A stretch of DNA of 64,000 bases from Starkeya sp. ORNL1 (GCF_012971745.1 NZ_CP048834.1:3658001-3722000); one strand, 5' to 3'; counted from the stretch's first letter, positions 8,819 through 22,618 are shown. Program-made: numbers and translations. Notes: generated by a model from the sequence alone, not told the origin.

Positions 8819-9289
8819 GTGTTGACCATTTCCTCCCGCGATCTTCGCGCGCGGCGGCGCGCCACGCTTGCCGCAGCGCTGCTCCTCATCGCTTCGCCCG
8901 CCGCAGCGCAGGATCTTTCCGTTGCCATGAACCAGGCGCGGCTTTTGAAGCTGCCGGACGGCGTCGCCACCCTCGTCATCGGCAATCCCGCCATCGCCGA
9001 TGCCACGCTCCAGGCGGGTGGCTTGCTGGTGATCACCGGCAAGAGCTTCGGGCGCACCAATCTGATCGCGCTGGATTCCCGCGGCACGGTGCTGATGGAA
9101 CATGAGGTCGCGGTGGTGCAGCGCGGCAGCGAGATCGTCACTGTCTATCGCGGCCCGACCGGCGGGCGCCAGACTCTCGATTGCGCGCCGGTGTGCGAGC
9201 CGACGGTGACGGCGGGCGACGCGCCGGAGGTGTTCGATCCCGCGGTGAAGCAGATCAATGACCGCAACGCGCTGTCCGGGCAGAAATAG
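8819..9289 (+). CDS. Stand-alone pilus/secretin N-terminal domain protein
   Basis: A 156-residue secreted protein. A signal peptide (RARRRATLAAALLLIASPAA, cut near residue 31) is followed by one domain with LLKLPDGVATLVIGNPAIAD and FGRTNLIALDSRG. This is the same fold signature as the N-terminal domain of CpaC (shared NPAIA). The tail carries a Cys pair (CAPVC) that could form a disulfide. It probably acts in the periplasm beside the CpaC secretin. It begins with GTG and leads the plus-strand group with two TadE-type genes. Exact role unknown. Confidence 0.85.
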   Translation: MLTISSRDLRARRRATLAAALLLIASPAAAQDLSVAMNQARLLKLPDGVATLVIGNPAIADATLQAGGLLVITGKSFGRTNLIALDSRGTVLMEHEVAVVQRGSEIVTVYRGPTGGRQTLDCAPVCEPTVTAGDAPEVFDPAVKQINDRNALSGQK

Positions 9290-9309
9290 CCTGCTGCGCG
9301 CCGGCAGCA

Positions 9310-9317
9310 ATGGTTAA
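9310..9317 (-). promoter_or_regulatory. TTAACCAT, CtrA half-site-like word before tadE
   Basis: Exact 8-base word in the 170-bp gap before tadE (start 9460). It is the third copy in the pilus locus. A role is inferred by analogy with Caulobacter pilus control. Confidence 0.35.
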
Positions 9318-9459
9318 TGAATTCCTGAGCGGCCCGTTCGGCTTTTCCGCATCGCCCGCAACCGATCATCAAGCCGCCTGGCTTAAACACGATAGCGGAG
9401 CCCGGCCGGCGCTCCGACGCGAGACCCCGCGTCCGTCATTTCCCAGACAGGCTGCCACG

Positions 9460-10011
9460 ATGAGATTCGCCTTGCCCGTTCCTTTGCCGCGCACGATCGC
9501 GCGGTTCGGGCGCGCATGCGAGGGCGTTACCGCCGTCGAGTTCGCCATGGTGGGGCCGATCTTCTTCGCGCTGCTGTTCGCCATATTCGAGACCGCCTTC
9601 ACCATGCTCTCGAGCCAGCTCATAGAGACCGCGACGATCGATGCCAGCCGGCTGATCCTCACCGGCCAGGCACAGACGCAGAAGATGAACAAGGACACCT
9701 TCAAGACCGCGGTGTGCAACACGCTGCCGTCCTTCATCGACTGTTCCGGCAAGGTCTATGTCGATGTCCAGGTGCTCGACGCCTACGACACCAGCGTGAC
9801 GACACCGATGAAGGAAGGAAATCTCGACCCTTCCGGATTCAAGTTCGACGCCGGCGGCCCTGACAGCATCGTCATGGTGCGGGTCTATTACAAATGGGCA
9901 GGACTGGTCGCCTCGGTGACCAAGAATTTCGGGCTCGATCTCAGCAACCAGGCTGACGGATCCACGCTGGAGACGGCGACCATGGTGTTCAGGAACGAGC
10001 CCTATCAATGA
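9460..10011 (+). CDS. tadE: TadE-family minor pilin
   Basis: A 183-residue pseudopilin-like protein. After a basic N-terminus comes the TadE signature CEGVTAVEFAMVGPIFFALL (residues about 23-42), with the Glu expected at +5 after the processing site, and a long hydrophobic helix. The rest is periplasmic. TadE proteins are processed by the prepilin peptidase and are needed for Tad pilus assembly. ATG 9460 is chosen because it places the basic leader and pilin motif at the N-terminus; the frame is open further upstream to 9310 but without pilin character. The stop overlaps the next gene (ATGA). Confidence 0.9.
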   Translation: MRFALPVPLPRTIARFGRACEGVTAVEFAMVGPIFFALLFAIFETAFTMLSSQLIETATIDASRLILTGQAQTQKMNKDTFKTAVCNTLPSFIDCSGKVYVDVQVLDAYDTSVTTPMKEGNLDPSGFKFDAGGPDSIVMVRVYYKWAGLVASVTKNFGLDLSNQADGSTLETATMVFRNEPYQ

Positions 10012-10592
10012 CCCGCCGCGCTTTGCCAAAGATTTTTAGCCGGCTTCGGCACGATACGCGCGGCGTTGCCGCCGTCGAATTCGCGCTCATCGCCCCGGTG
10101 ATGGTGGTGCTCTATCTCGGCGGCGTCGAGCTGACGCGGGTGATCGGCGCCGACCGCAAGGTGAGCCTCGCTTCGCGCGTAGCCGCCGACCTTGTGGCGC
10201 GCGAGAGCGCCGCGATCAGCGAGACCAAGCTCACCACGGTGTGCAAGGGCACGCTGGCAATGCTCGCGCCATTTCCGACCGGGACGCTGAACATCACCAT
10301 CTCCAGCATCGTGACCTCCGCCACCGGCAAGTCGACCATCGGCTGGACCCGCGTCTTCTTGAACGGCAATTGCAGCTCCAGCGCCGCCGGTACCGGCCCG
10401 CTCGCCGCGGGGTCGGTGGTCTCGCTGCCGACCGGGCTCGCGGTCAATGGTGCCTCGCTGATCTCGGCGAGCGCCAGCTACGACTACACGACGCTGTTCC
10501 GCACCGTATTCGACACCGCCACCGTCAATCTCGGCGAGCAGTCCTATATGCGCCCGCGCACGCAGAACACCGTGTGCTATGTGAGCTGCTGA
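10008..10592 (+). CDS. TadE/TadG-family minor pilin
   Basis: A 194-residue protein with the same architecture as its upstream neighbour: a basic leader, then RGVAAVEFALIAPVMVVLYL (residues about 20-39), a TadE-like processing site and helix, and a periplasmic region with three cysteines near the end or middle. It starts within the ATGA overlap with tadE, so the two are translationally coupled. It is too short for a classic TadG with a von Willebrand domain, so TadE-like/TadF is the better name. A palindrome array follows the stop. Confidence 0.88.
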   Translation: MTRRALPKIFSRLRHDTRGVAAVEFALIAPVMVVLYLGGVELTRVIGADRKVSLASRVAADLVARESAAISETKLTTVCKGTLAMLAPFPTGTLNITISSIVTSATGKSTIGWTRVFLNGNCSSSAAGTGPLAAGSVVSLPTGLAVNGASLISASASYDYTTLFRTVFDTATVNLGEQSYMRPRTQNTVCYVSC

Positions 10593-10603
10593 GTTGTACT
10601 TTG

Positions 10604-10766
10604 GCGCATGTTCTTATCGCAAAAGTCTTCTAACTTTTGCGGAACATGCGCTCGAGCATTTCCCGATCAGATGGAATCATCTGATCGAAGAGGAATTGCT
10701 CCAGCTTATTGAATCTAGAGCACTTTCTTGTCGTTCGGATGTTTTCATCCGAACGGAAAGGGCTCT
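10604..10766. repeat. Array of three palindromes between convergent genes
   Basis: Three adjacent inverted repeats fill this gap. At 10604-10651 outer arms gcgcatgttc/gaacatgcgc enclose inner arms cgcaaaagt/acttttgcg. At 10653-10701 gagca...tgctc encloses gatcagatg/catctgatc. At 10714-10766 ctagagc...gctctag encloses ttcggatg/catccgaa. They sit between the convergent minor-pilin and protease genes and could act as bidirectional transcript ends. The second and third resemble dispersed rhizobial palindromes. Confidence 0.7.
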
Positions 10767-11286
10767 AGCGCTCCAGCAGCAGCGTGCCGCCGCTGACCTC
10801 GAAGCGGGCGAGGCGGCGCAGGAAGCTCATGCCGAGCAGGTTGACGCCGAGCGCGCCCGGTTCGGTCACCAGCGCATCGACGTCGCTCACCGTGATGGTC
10901 CCGACCCGTACCCGCGACAGCCGCACCTTCTTGGCGCGGGCCATGCCGTTGGCCGTGGAGACGCGGGCATCGAAATCGTCGGACGGGCGGATCAGCCCCA
11001 TCGCACGCGCATCCTCGTAGCGCAGCGCCACAGCGGTCGCCCCGGTATCGACCAGCACATCGACATTGCGGCCATCGATCAAAGCGTCGACCAGGAAATG
11101 GCCGCTCGGATCGGCGGCGATGCGGAAGCGGCGACCGGTCCCACCTTCATCATTGTCCAACGCCCCGCGCGGCGACGCGCTCGTGGCAGCGCGCGCCGGC
11201 TCGCGGCCAGCGAAATCGAGATACTGTGGGGCGAAATAGGCGATCGCCATCGCCACCGCGGCGAGCAACAGGACAGACCGGAGCAT
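10765..11286 (-). CDS. Retropepsin-like aspartic protease, TIGR02281-type, membrane anchored
   Basis: A 173-residue protein with one N-terminal membrane helix (LRSVLLLAAVAMAIAYFAP) and a single periplasmic retropepsin-like domain. The catalytic motif is VDTGATAVALR with Asp80, and GVNLLGMSFLRR is the usual second family signature. Such single-domain clan AA proteases act as dimers. The family is common and poorly characterised in alphaproteobacteria; the substrate is unknown. The stop lies at the edge of the palindrome array. No operon partner is evident: hrpB is on the same strand 193 bp upstream. Confidence 0.85.
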   Translation of the reverse strand: MLRSVLLLAAVAMAIAYFAPQYLDFAGREPARAATSASPRGALDNDEGGTGRRFRIAADPSGHFLVDALIDGRNVDVLVDTGATAVALRYEDARAMGLIRPSDDFDARVSTANGMARAKKVRLSRVRVGTITVSDVDALVTEPGALGVNLLGMSFLRRLARFEVSGGTLLLER

Positions 11287-11360
11287 GCCCGGACCTTACC
11301 CGCTCGAGGTGAAGGCTTGCTTGCACGAACCGCAGAAAGTTCACCTTGATGCAGCCCTCA

Positions 11361-11455
11361 TTCCGGACGGCCGCAGGCCGATCCGGGATCGCAGGAAGGT
11401 GCCGAGCGGGACTTCACGCGATCCCGGCTCTACGCTTCGCTGCGGCCGGGATCAC
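11361..11455. repeat. Intergenic palindrome, family A (copy 1)
   Basis: The left half ccggacggccgcaggccgat runs into ccgggatcg; the right half mirrors it with cgatcccgg...gcggccggga. It lies between hrpB and the protease gene. Related copies start at 32897, 35902, 39775, 43076, 50272 and 62000. Confidence 0.75.
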
Positions 11456-11479
11456 GACCAGTCGAGCGAGGTGAAAGCC

Positions 11480-13957
<2,478 letters not shown>

Positions 13958-14022
13958 GCGCGAGGCTTAGCGGCCTGTGTGGCCGATGACCAGTCGTCGC
14001 GGCAAGGCGCTCTCAAGTCCAG

Positions 14023-14141
14023 AACCACGTCATCCTGAGGTGCCGCGAAGCGGCCTCGAAGGATACCCATCCCCGACGGCCGTCTTCTGCTTCAGCATCC
14101 TTCGAGGCTCGCTGTTGCTCGCACCTCAGGATGACGTGGTT
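14023..14141. repeat. Intergenic palindrome, family B (copy 1)
   Basis: Perfect 21-bp outer arms: aaccacgtcatcctgaggtg(c) is mirrored by (g)cacctcaggatgacgtggtt. Inner half-elements gcctcgaagga and tccttcgaggc lie between them. It is placed between hrpB and the aminotransferase gene. Other copies are at 19922 and 22421. Confidence 0.75.
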
Positions 14142-14162
14142 CACTTCAAGTCGAACGTCTTT

Positions 14163-15512
14163 TCACATCACCGAATCGATGGTGCGGCCGATCTTCTCGA
14201 CGATTTCGCCGATCTGGCTCTCGGAGATGATGAGCGGCGGGGTCACGGCGATGGTGTCGCCGGTCACGCGGATCATCATGCCCTCGTCGTGGAAGGCGGT
14301 CTCCATCGCCTCATAGCCGCGCTTGCCGACGGCGTCGGGGCGCGAGGCCATGTCGAATGCCGCGACCAGGCCCAGCGTGCGGATATCGAGAATCCCCGGC
14401 TTGCCCTTCAGCGACATCATGGCATCGGCCCAGGCCGGCTCCAGCGCGCGGGCGCGCTCGAACAGGCCTTCCTGGCGATAGAGGTCGAGCGTCGCCAGGG
14501 AGGCGGCGCAGGCCAGCGGATGCGCCGAATAGGTGTAGCCGTGGAAGAACTCGATGACGTGGTCGGGGCCGTTCATGAAGGCGTCATGCACGTGCTTGCG
14601 CGCGATCACGCCGCCCATCGGCACCGAACCGGAAGTGACCCCCTTGGCGAAGGTGATCATGTCCGGCACCACGCCGTAGCGCTCGGCGGCGAAGGGATAG
14701 CCGAGGCGGCCGAAGCCGGTGATGACTTCGTCGAAGATCAAGAGGATGCCGTACTTGTCGCAGATCTGGCGCAGCCGCTGCAGATAGCCCTTGGGCGGCG
14801 GCAGCACGCCGGTGGAGCCGGCCATCGGCTCGACGATCACCGCGGCGATGGTCTGCGGATCGTGCAGCGCGACGATGCTCTCCAGCGCGTCGGCGCGCTC
14901 GGCGCCCCATTCCGGCTCGCCCTTGGAGAAGGCCTGCTTCTCGCGGTCATAGGTGTGCGGCAGGTGATCGGTGCCGGGCAGCAGGCCGCCAAAGAAGCGG
15001 CGGTTCGGCGAGATGCCGCCGACCGAGATGCCGCCGAAGCCGACCCCGTGATAGCCGCGCTCGCGGCCGATCAGCCGGGTACGGGTGCCGTTGCCGCGCA
15101 CCGCATGATAGGCGAGCGCCATCTTCAGCGCGGTGTCGCCGGCTTCCGAGCCGGAATTGCAGAAGAACACATGGTCGAGATCGCCCGGCGCCAGCTCGGC
15201 GATACGCGAGGCGGCCTTGAAGGCGTTCGGATGGCCGTACTGGAAGGTCGGGGCGAAATCGAGCTCGGCGGCCTGCTTCTGGATCGCCTGCACGATGGGA
15301 TCGCGGTTGTGGCCGGCATTGGCGCACCACAGGCCGGCGGCGGCGTCCAGCACCGGCCGGCCTTCCGGCGTGTAATAGTGCATGTCCTTGGCGCGCGAGA
15401 TCATGCGCGGGCGGCGCTTGAAGGCCCGGTTCGCGGTGAACCCCATCCAGAAGGCTTCAAGGTCGTTCGGAGCGGCGGCGGCGGTGACGTCGTGATCATA
15501 GGCGAGGGACAT
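14163..15512 (-). CDS. Class III aminotransferase (omega-amino acid/beta-alanine:pyruvate type)
   Basis: A 449-residue PLP-dependent fold type I enzyme. The N-terminal MGFTANRAFKRRPRMI and GLWCANAGH are typical of omega-amino acid:pyruvate transaminases. LIFDEVITGFGRLG carries the PLP-contacting Asp, and the Schiff-base lysine lies in ITFAKGVTSGSVPMGGV near residue 289. Start 15512 is supported by GGAGA upstream; the open frame continues to 15749 without support. Amino donors in the family include beta-alanine, GABA, taurine and aromatic amines, so the substrate cannot be fixed from sequence. It is divergent from the TPR-protein gene. Confidence 0.88.
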   Translation of the reverse strand: MSLAYDHDVTAAAAPNDLEAFWMGFTANRAFKRRPRMISRAKDMHYYTPEGRPVLDAAAGLWCANAGHNRDPIVQAIQKQAAELDFAPTFQYGHPNAFKAASRIAELAPGDLDHVFFCNSGSEAGDTALKMALAYHAVRGNGTRTRLIGRERGYHGVGFGGISVGGISPNRRFFGGLLPGTDHLPHTYDREKQAFSKGEPEWGAERADALESIVALHDPQTIAAVIVEPMAGSTGVLPPPKGYLQRLRQICDKYGILLIFDEVITGFGRLGYPFAAERYGVVPDMITFAKGVTSGSVPMGGVIARKHVHDAFMNGPDHVIEFFHGYTYSAHPLACAASLATLDLYRQEGLFERARALEPAWADAMMSLKGKPGILDIRTLGLVAAFDMASRPDAVGKRGYEAMETAFHDEGMMIRVTGDTIAVTPPLIISESQIGEIVEKIGRTIDSVM

Positions 15513-15810
15513 CGGGGTCTCCGGTCGGGTACGGCGGTCTCGCGCGGGTCGATAGCGCCGGCGGGCCAATGCACGGCCCGCAACAGCTGCGTTTCTGGTC
15601 ATGTACAATAAACCAGCAACAACCGCCTCACGAGAAAATGTGATGAAGTGATCGCGTTCGTTTCTGCCCCTTGACGTCGCGTCCGACGTCGGACTTGACG
15701 TTCCTGCCCCCGCGCCGCCATCAACTCGCCGCAAGCGTGCTACAGTCACCCAACGTCATCTCCCTTTTCACGCCGTCCGGGCGCGGGAAGGCGCGAAGCA
15801 GGATCCGCGA
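15513..15810. promoter_or_regulatory. Divergent regulatory gap with 14-bp perfect palindrome
   Basis: About 300 bp without a gene between the aminotransferase (minus) and the TPR protein (plus). It contains the perfect palindrome gtccgacgtcggac at 15681-15694, immediately flanked by direct copies of ttgacg (15671-15676 and 15695-15700). This could be an operator over -35 elements. No regulator can be named. Confidence 0.35.
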
Positions 15811-17673
15811 GTGTCGGACAGCGTCGTCATCGAGCCGCTCGGTAACGGGCCGGCGGAATCTCAGCCCCTGCCGCCCGGCGTCACCGCCGAGGTGGTGCGC
15901 GAGGCGCTGGCGCGGGTGCTGGAGGCCGACGAACTGCGTCCTTCGCCGCAGCTCTCCAACATATTGCGCTTCGTCGTCGAGGCGACGCTGGACGGCCGGC
16001 AGGACGCCATCAAGGGCTACACCATCGCGGTCGAGGCGCTGGGGCGCGATCCGTCCTTCGATCCGCAGGCCGATCCGATCGTGCGCGTCGAGGCAACGCG
16101 GCTGCGCCGGGCGCTGGAGCGCTACTACGCCGGCGCCGGCGCGGGTGACGATATCGAGATCATGGTGCCGCGCGGCAGCTACGTGCCGCAGTTCCGCTCG
16201 CGCCGCGAGGGTGCCGGCGTTGCGCCGGGTCTGGCGCCGACCCTGACGCCGGGCGCGGATGATATCCCCGCCGACGCGCCCGCCGCCACGCCCGCTGCTG
16301 ATCGCTGGCGGCCGCGCTGGCCGCTCATTGCGCTGTTCGCGCTGCTCATCCTCGCGGTCGCCGCCGGTGGGGTGATGGAAGCGCTGGATCCGCTCGGCTG
16401 GCGGGCATTGATCGCGGCTCCCGAGCCGCACCCGGTGGAGCGCGCCAACCGGCTCGGCATCCCGATGGTCGAGGTGCGCACCTTCGAGGCCACCGGCACC
16501 CCGACGCCGGCCAATGCCAGCGGTCCCCCCGAATTCGACCCCCGCGCGCTGGAAGTACGGGTGCGCGACGCCCTCGCCCGCTTCGACCTGGTCGACGTGC
16601 TGGCGACCCCGGACGCCCGCCCGGCGCAGGATTGCGGCAACGCCGCGGCTTCCTCCGCCTTCTCGCTCGGCGGGCTGGTCGAGAACCATGAGGACGGCTC
16701 GGTCTCGGTGCTGCTGCGGCTTTCCGACGTGTGCGACGGCACCATCGTCTGGTCCCGCGAGTTCGAAAGCCTGAAGCGCGGCGATCCCACCGGCACCGAG
16801 GTGGCGCTGGTGCGCGACATCATGTCGGCCATCGCCGAACCCTATGGCATCATCCAGGCGCGGGCCCGCGCCCGCACCGCCGCCGGCGGCGGGGTGAATG
16901 CCGCCGGGCCCTATGGCTGCGTGCTGCTGGCCTATGGCTATTGGCGCAGCTATGCCCCGGCCGAACATGCCACCGCCCGCGAATGCCTGGAGCGTGCGCT
17001 CGCCGCCGACGACACCTTCGCGCTGGGCCACGCGCTGCTGGCCGAGCTCTATCTCGACGAGATGCGCACCGGCGCACCCGCCGGCGCGCCGACCCCGGCG
17101 CTGAACCGGGCGCTGACCGAGGCCGAGCAGGCGGTCGAACTGGCGCCGACCAGCGCCTATGCGCGGCGCGTGCTGATGGATGTGCACTTCTTCCGCGGCG
17201 AGCGCGGCCAGGCGATTTCCGCCGGCGACGCGGCGATCGAGCTCAACCCCTATGATGTCGACGTCATCGCCGATGTCGGCGGCCGGCTGATCGCCTTCGG
17301 CGACATCGAGCGCGGCGAGGCGCTGCTGGCGAGCGCCCACAGCACGGCGCCCGGCGCACCGCCCTGGGTGGATTATCACCGGGTGATCGCCGCCTATCTG
17401 CGCAGCGACGTCGCCGCCGCCTCGGCCGCCGCCGACCATCTGATGGGCGAGGGCTATGCGCCGGGCCTGCTGGCGCGGGCGCTGGCCGGCAAGCTCTCCG
17501 GCGAGGACGACGCAGCGCGCGCCGACCTGCGCCGCCTGGTGCTGCTGGCGCCGGCCTGGGGCACCGATACCGACGCGATGATCGCCCGATTCTTCCCCGA
17601 TCCGACCATCGCCAAGCGGGTGCGCACCGATCTCGCCTCGCTCGGCCTGCCGGCGGAAGCCGCGGCGCGGTAG
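15811..17673 (+). CDS. Membrane-anchored CadC-like regulator/TPR protein
   Basis: A 620-residue protein of a recurring but uncharacterised architecture. A cytoplasmic N-terminal domain (about 25-130) has SNILRFVVEATLDGRQDAIK, FDPQADPIVRVEATRLRRAL and VPRGSYVPQF. Then come a Pro/Ala linker, one membrane helix (about 172-190), a domain with TolB/FlgO-like spacing (about 210-350; DGTIVWSREFES) and tetratricopeptide-like repeats (about 370-600). The N-terminal module often occurs with TPR or cyclase domains. A one-component regulator that senses outside the membrane, like CadC, is an inference. GTG start. No enzyme motif is visible. Confidence 0.75.
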   Translation: MSDSVVIEPLGNGPAESQPLPPGVTAEVVREALARVLEADELRPSPQLSNILRFVVEATLDGRQDAIKGYTIAVEALGRDPSFDPQADPIVRVEATRLRRALERYYAGAGAGDDIEIMVPRGSYVPQFRSRREGAGVAPGLAPTLTPGADDIPADAPAATPAADRWRPRWPLIALFALLILAVAAGGVMEALDPLGWRALIAAPEPHPVERANRLGIPMVEVRTFEATGTPTPANASGPPEFDPRALEVRVRDALARFDLVDVLATPDARPAQDCGNAAASSAFSLGGLVENHEDGSVSVLLRLSDVCDGTIVWSREFESLKRGDPTGTEVALVRDIMSAIAEPYGIIQARARARTAAGGGVNAAGPYGCVLLAYGYWRSYAPAEHATARECLERALAADDTFALGHALLAELYLDEMRTGAPAGAPTPALNRALTEAEQAVELAPTSAYARRVLMDVHFFRGERGQAISAGDAAIELNPYDVDVIADVGGRLIAFGDIERGEALLASAHSTAPGAPPWVDYHRVIAAYLRSDVAAASAAADHLMGEGYAPGLLARALAGKLSGEDDAARADLRRLVLLAPAWGTDTDAMIARFFPDPTIAKRVRTDLASLGLPAEAAAR

Positions 17674-17678
17674 CTCTC

Positions 17679-20017
<2,339 letters not shown>

Positions 20018-20039
20018 TTGCTAGAAGGACGAAACAAAG

Positions 20040-20837
20040 ATGCTGAAAGCGCTCATCCTCGACTGGGCCGGCACGGCGGTCGATTTCGGCTCGCGGGCGC
20101 CGATGGGCGCTTTCGTCGAGGCGTTCTCACGCGTCGGCGTCACCATCTCGATCAAGGAAGCCCGCGGCCCAATGGGCCTGCCGAAGCGCGACCATGTCGC
20201 CAGCCTGATGCGCGAACCTGCCATTTCCGCGCGCTGGGTCGCCGCCCATGGCGCGGCGCCGACCGAGGCCGACATCGACCATGTGCTCGCCATCTTCGAG
20301 CCGCTGAACGTCGAGGTCATCCCGCAGCATGCCGACCTCATTCCCGGCCTGCTGGACGTGGTCACTGAAGCCCGCCGGCGCGGCATGAAGATCGGCTCTA
20401 CCACCGGCTATACCCGCCCGATCATGGAGCGCCTGATGCCGCTGGCGGCGAGCGCCGGCTATGCGCCGGACAATGTCGTGTGCGCCGGCGACCTCGCGGC
20501 GGGGCGCCCCACGCCGCTGATGATGTACCGCACTTTCGCCGATATCGGGGCGTGGCCGCCCGAGGCCTGCGTGAAGCTCGACGACACAGAGCCCGGCATC
20601 GCCGAGGGGCTGGCCGCCGGCACATGGACGGTGGGCCTCGCGCTCTCCGGCAATGCCGCGGGCTACTCCAGGACCGAACTTGACGCGCTTTCGCCGGCCG
20701 AACTGGCGGACGTCCGCGCCAGGGCAAACGACAAGCTGTTCCGCGCCGGCGCGCATTATGTGATCGACACCGTGGCCGATCTCCTCCCGGTGCTCGACGC
20801 CATCGAGGCCCGGCTGGCTGCGGGCGCAAAGCCCTGA
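20040..20837 (+). CDS. phnX: Phosphonoacetaldehyde hydrolase (phosphonatase)
   Basis: A 265-residue HAD-superfamily enzyme that cleaves the C-P bond of phosphonoacetaldehyde to acetaldehyde and phosphate. The nucleophile motif is [12 protein letters not shown] with Asp8. The Schiff-base lysine is Lys49 in MGLPKRDHV, and the Mg-binding acid is Asp182 in [13 protein letters not shown]. These match Asp12, Lys53 and Asp186 of the Bacillus cereus enzyme with a constant offset of four. The length is normal. No phnW transaminase is nearby; the upstream flavoenzyme probably supplies the aldehyde. Confidence 0.94.
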   Translation: MLKALILDWAGTAVDFGSRAPMGAFVEAFSRVGVTISIKEARGPMGLPKRDHVASLMREPAISARWVAAHGAAPTEADIDHVLAIFEPLNVEVIPQHADLIPGLLDVVTEARRRGMKIGSTTGYTRPIMERLMPLAASAGYAPDNVVCAGDLAAGRPTPLMMYRTFADIGAWPPEACVKLDDTEPGIAEGLAAGTWTVGLALSGNAAGYSRTELDALSPAELADVRARANDKLFRAGAHYVIDTVADLLPVLDAIEARLAAGAKP

Positions 20838-20898
20838 AGGTTGCCGCGCCCCGCGCCGTCCTCTAAACCCGCGCCAATCACTGCAAGGAATGGCGCCA

Positions 20899-22404
20899 AT
20901 GGCCAACGACAAGATCAACAAGCTCAAAGCCCGCCTGCCGCGCGGCCTCGCCGATCGGGCTCCGAGCGAGCTCGCCGCCACCCGCGCCATGATGGAGACC
21001 ATCCGGCAGGTCTATGAGCGCTACGGCTTCGAGGCGCTGGAGACGCCGTTCATCGAATATACCGACGCGCTCGGGAAGTTCCTGCCCGACCAGGACCGCC
21101 CGAACGAGGGCGTGTTCTCCTTCCAGGACGATGACGAGCAGTGGCTGTCGCTGCGCTACGACCTCACCGCTCCGCTGGCACGCCATGTGGCGGAGAATTT
21201 CGAACGGCTGGCCAAGCCCTTCCGCTCCTATCGGGCGGGCTGGGTGTTCCGCAATGAGAAGCCCGGCCCCGGCCGCTTCCGCCAGTTCATGCAGTTCGAC
21301 GCCGACACCGTCGGCGCGCCCTCGGTCGCGGCCGATGCCGAGATCTGCATGATGGCGGCCGACACGCTGGAGGCGCTCGGCATTGCGCGCGGCGACTATG
21401 TGGTGAAGGTCAATAACCGCAAGGTGCTGGACGGCGTGATGGAGGCCATCGGCCTCGGCGGCGACGAGAATGCCGGCCGCCGGCTCACCGTGCTGCGCGC
21501 CATCGACAAGTTCGACAAGTTCGGGCTCAACGGCGTGCGCCTGCTGCTCGGCCCCGGCCGCAAGGATGAGAGCGGCGACTTCACCAAGGGCGCCGGGCTC
21601 GACGAGAAGCAGACCGCGATCGTGCTCGACACGCTGCGCGGCGGCGGGGATGGCGGCGCGCGCATCGAACTCTCGGGCGGCGATGTCGGTGCGGCGGCGG
21701 CGCTGGTCTCGAACGACTCGTTCCTGCAGGGCATGAATGAGCTTGGCGAGATCGCCAGCTACATCGAGGCCGCCGGCTATTCCGACCGCGTGCGCATCGA
21801 CCCGTCCGTAGTACGCGGCCTGGAATATTATACCGGCCCGGTGTTCGAGGCCGAATTGACCTTCGAGGTGAAGGACGAGGATGGCCGCCCGGTGCGCTTC
21901 GGCTCGGTCGGCGGCGGCGGGCGCTATGACGGGCTGGTCGGACGCTTCCGTTCCGAGCCGGTGCCGGCGACCGGCTTCTCCATCGGCGTCTCGCGGCTCG
22001 CCGCCGCACTTGCCGCGCTCGGCAAGCAGGGCGGCGCCAAGGAATACGGTCCGGTCGTGGTGCTGGTGATGGATCGGGACCAGACGGCCCGCTATATGGG
22101 CCTCGCCAGGGCGCTGCGCGAAGCCGGCATCCGCGCCGAGATGTATCTCGGCAACCCGAAGAATCTCGGCAACCAGTTCAAATATGCCGACCGCCGCAAC
22201 AGCCCCTGCGTCGTCATCCAGGGCTCCAATGAGCGCGAGGCCGGCGAGGTGCAGATCAAGGACCTGATCGAGGGCGCCAAGGCGGCCGCGGCCATCACCG
22301 ACCGCGCCGAATGGGTCGAGGTCCGCCCGGCCCAGTTCACGTGCAAGGAGACCGAGCTGGTCGAGAAGGTCCGCGAGGTGCTGGCGCGGCACGGGATCGG
22401 GTGA
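20899..22404 (+). CDS. hisS: Histidyl-tRNA synthetase
   Basis: A 501-residue class II aminoacyl-tRNA synthetase. Class II motif 2 appears in [20 protein letters not shown]. The histidine signatures are [15 protein letters not shown] (HisA motif 2) and [16 protein letters not shown], and a C-terminal anticodon-binding domain follows ([12 protein letters not shown] onward). The second Met (20899) is preferred because AAGGA lies nine bases upstream; the first Met (20890) is only one base from that site. It is followed by hisZ and hisG on the same strand, with a palindrome between hisS and hisZ. The window gives no sign of a second hisS. Confidence 0.95.
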   Translation: MANDKINKLKARLPRGLADRAPSELAATRAMMETIRQVYERYGFEALETPFIEYTDALGKFLPDQDRPNEGVFSFQDDDEQWLSLRYDLTAPLARHVAENFERLAKPFRSYRAGWVFRNEKPGPGRFRQFMQFDADTVGAPSVAADAEICMMAADTLEALGIARGDYVVKVNNRKVLDGVMEAIGLGGDENAGRRLTVLRAIDKFDKFGLNGVRLLLGPGRKDESGDFTKGAGLDEKQTAIVLDTLRGGGDGGARIELSGGDVGAAAALVSNDSFLQGMNELGEIASYIEAAGYSDRVRIDPSVVRGLEYYTGPVFEAELTFEVKDEDGRPVRFGSVGGGGRYDGLVGRFRSEPVPATGFSIGVSRLAAALAALGKQGGAKEYGPVVVLVMDRDQTARYMGLARALREAGIRAEMYLGNPKNLGNQFKYADRRNSPCVVIQGSNEREAGEVQIKDLIEGAKAAAAITDRAEWVEVRPAQFTCKETELVEKVREVLARHGIG

Positions 22405-22420
22405 GTCCGTTCTGCTTGAA

Positions 22421-22520
22421 CATCCTTCGAGGCCCGGCCTTGCCGGGCGCCTCAGGATGACGTCGCGTTTATAAGACTACGTCATCCTGAGGTGCGAGCG
22501 CAGCGAGCCTCGAAGGATGC
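22421..22520. repeat. Intergenic palindrome, family B (copy 3) between hisS and hisZ
   Basis: The halves are in swapped order relative to copies 1 and 2: catccttcgaggc...gcctcaggatgac is followed by gtcatcctgaggtgc...gcctcgaaggatgc. It fills about half of the 214-bp gap. Confidence 0.7.
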
Positions 22521-22618
22521 CCACGCAGAGCGACGCCTTGAAACCATGTCCGCACCGCCGCATGGACCGCACGCGGGGGCTTTGCTAGAAGCGCGCGGCG
22601 ATTGAACGGACAACCCGC

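Noticed and set aside
14163..15512. Assignment of the class III aminotransferase to the phosphonate pathway (PbfA-like lyase)
   Set aside because: Its N-terminal FTANR and GLWCANAGH signatures fit omega-amino acid:pyruvate transaminases, and pip and the TPR gene lie between it and the phosphonate pair.
13977..15611. 544-codon plus-strand open frame
   Set aside because: Antisense shadow of the class III aminotransferase. Its translation is Arg/Gly/His-rich and matches no family, while the minus strand has clear catalytic motifs.
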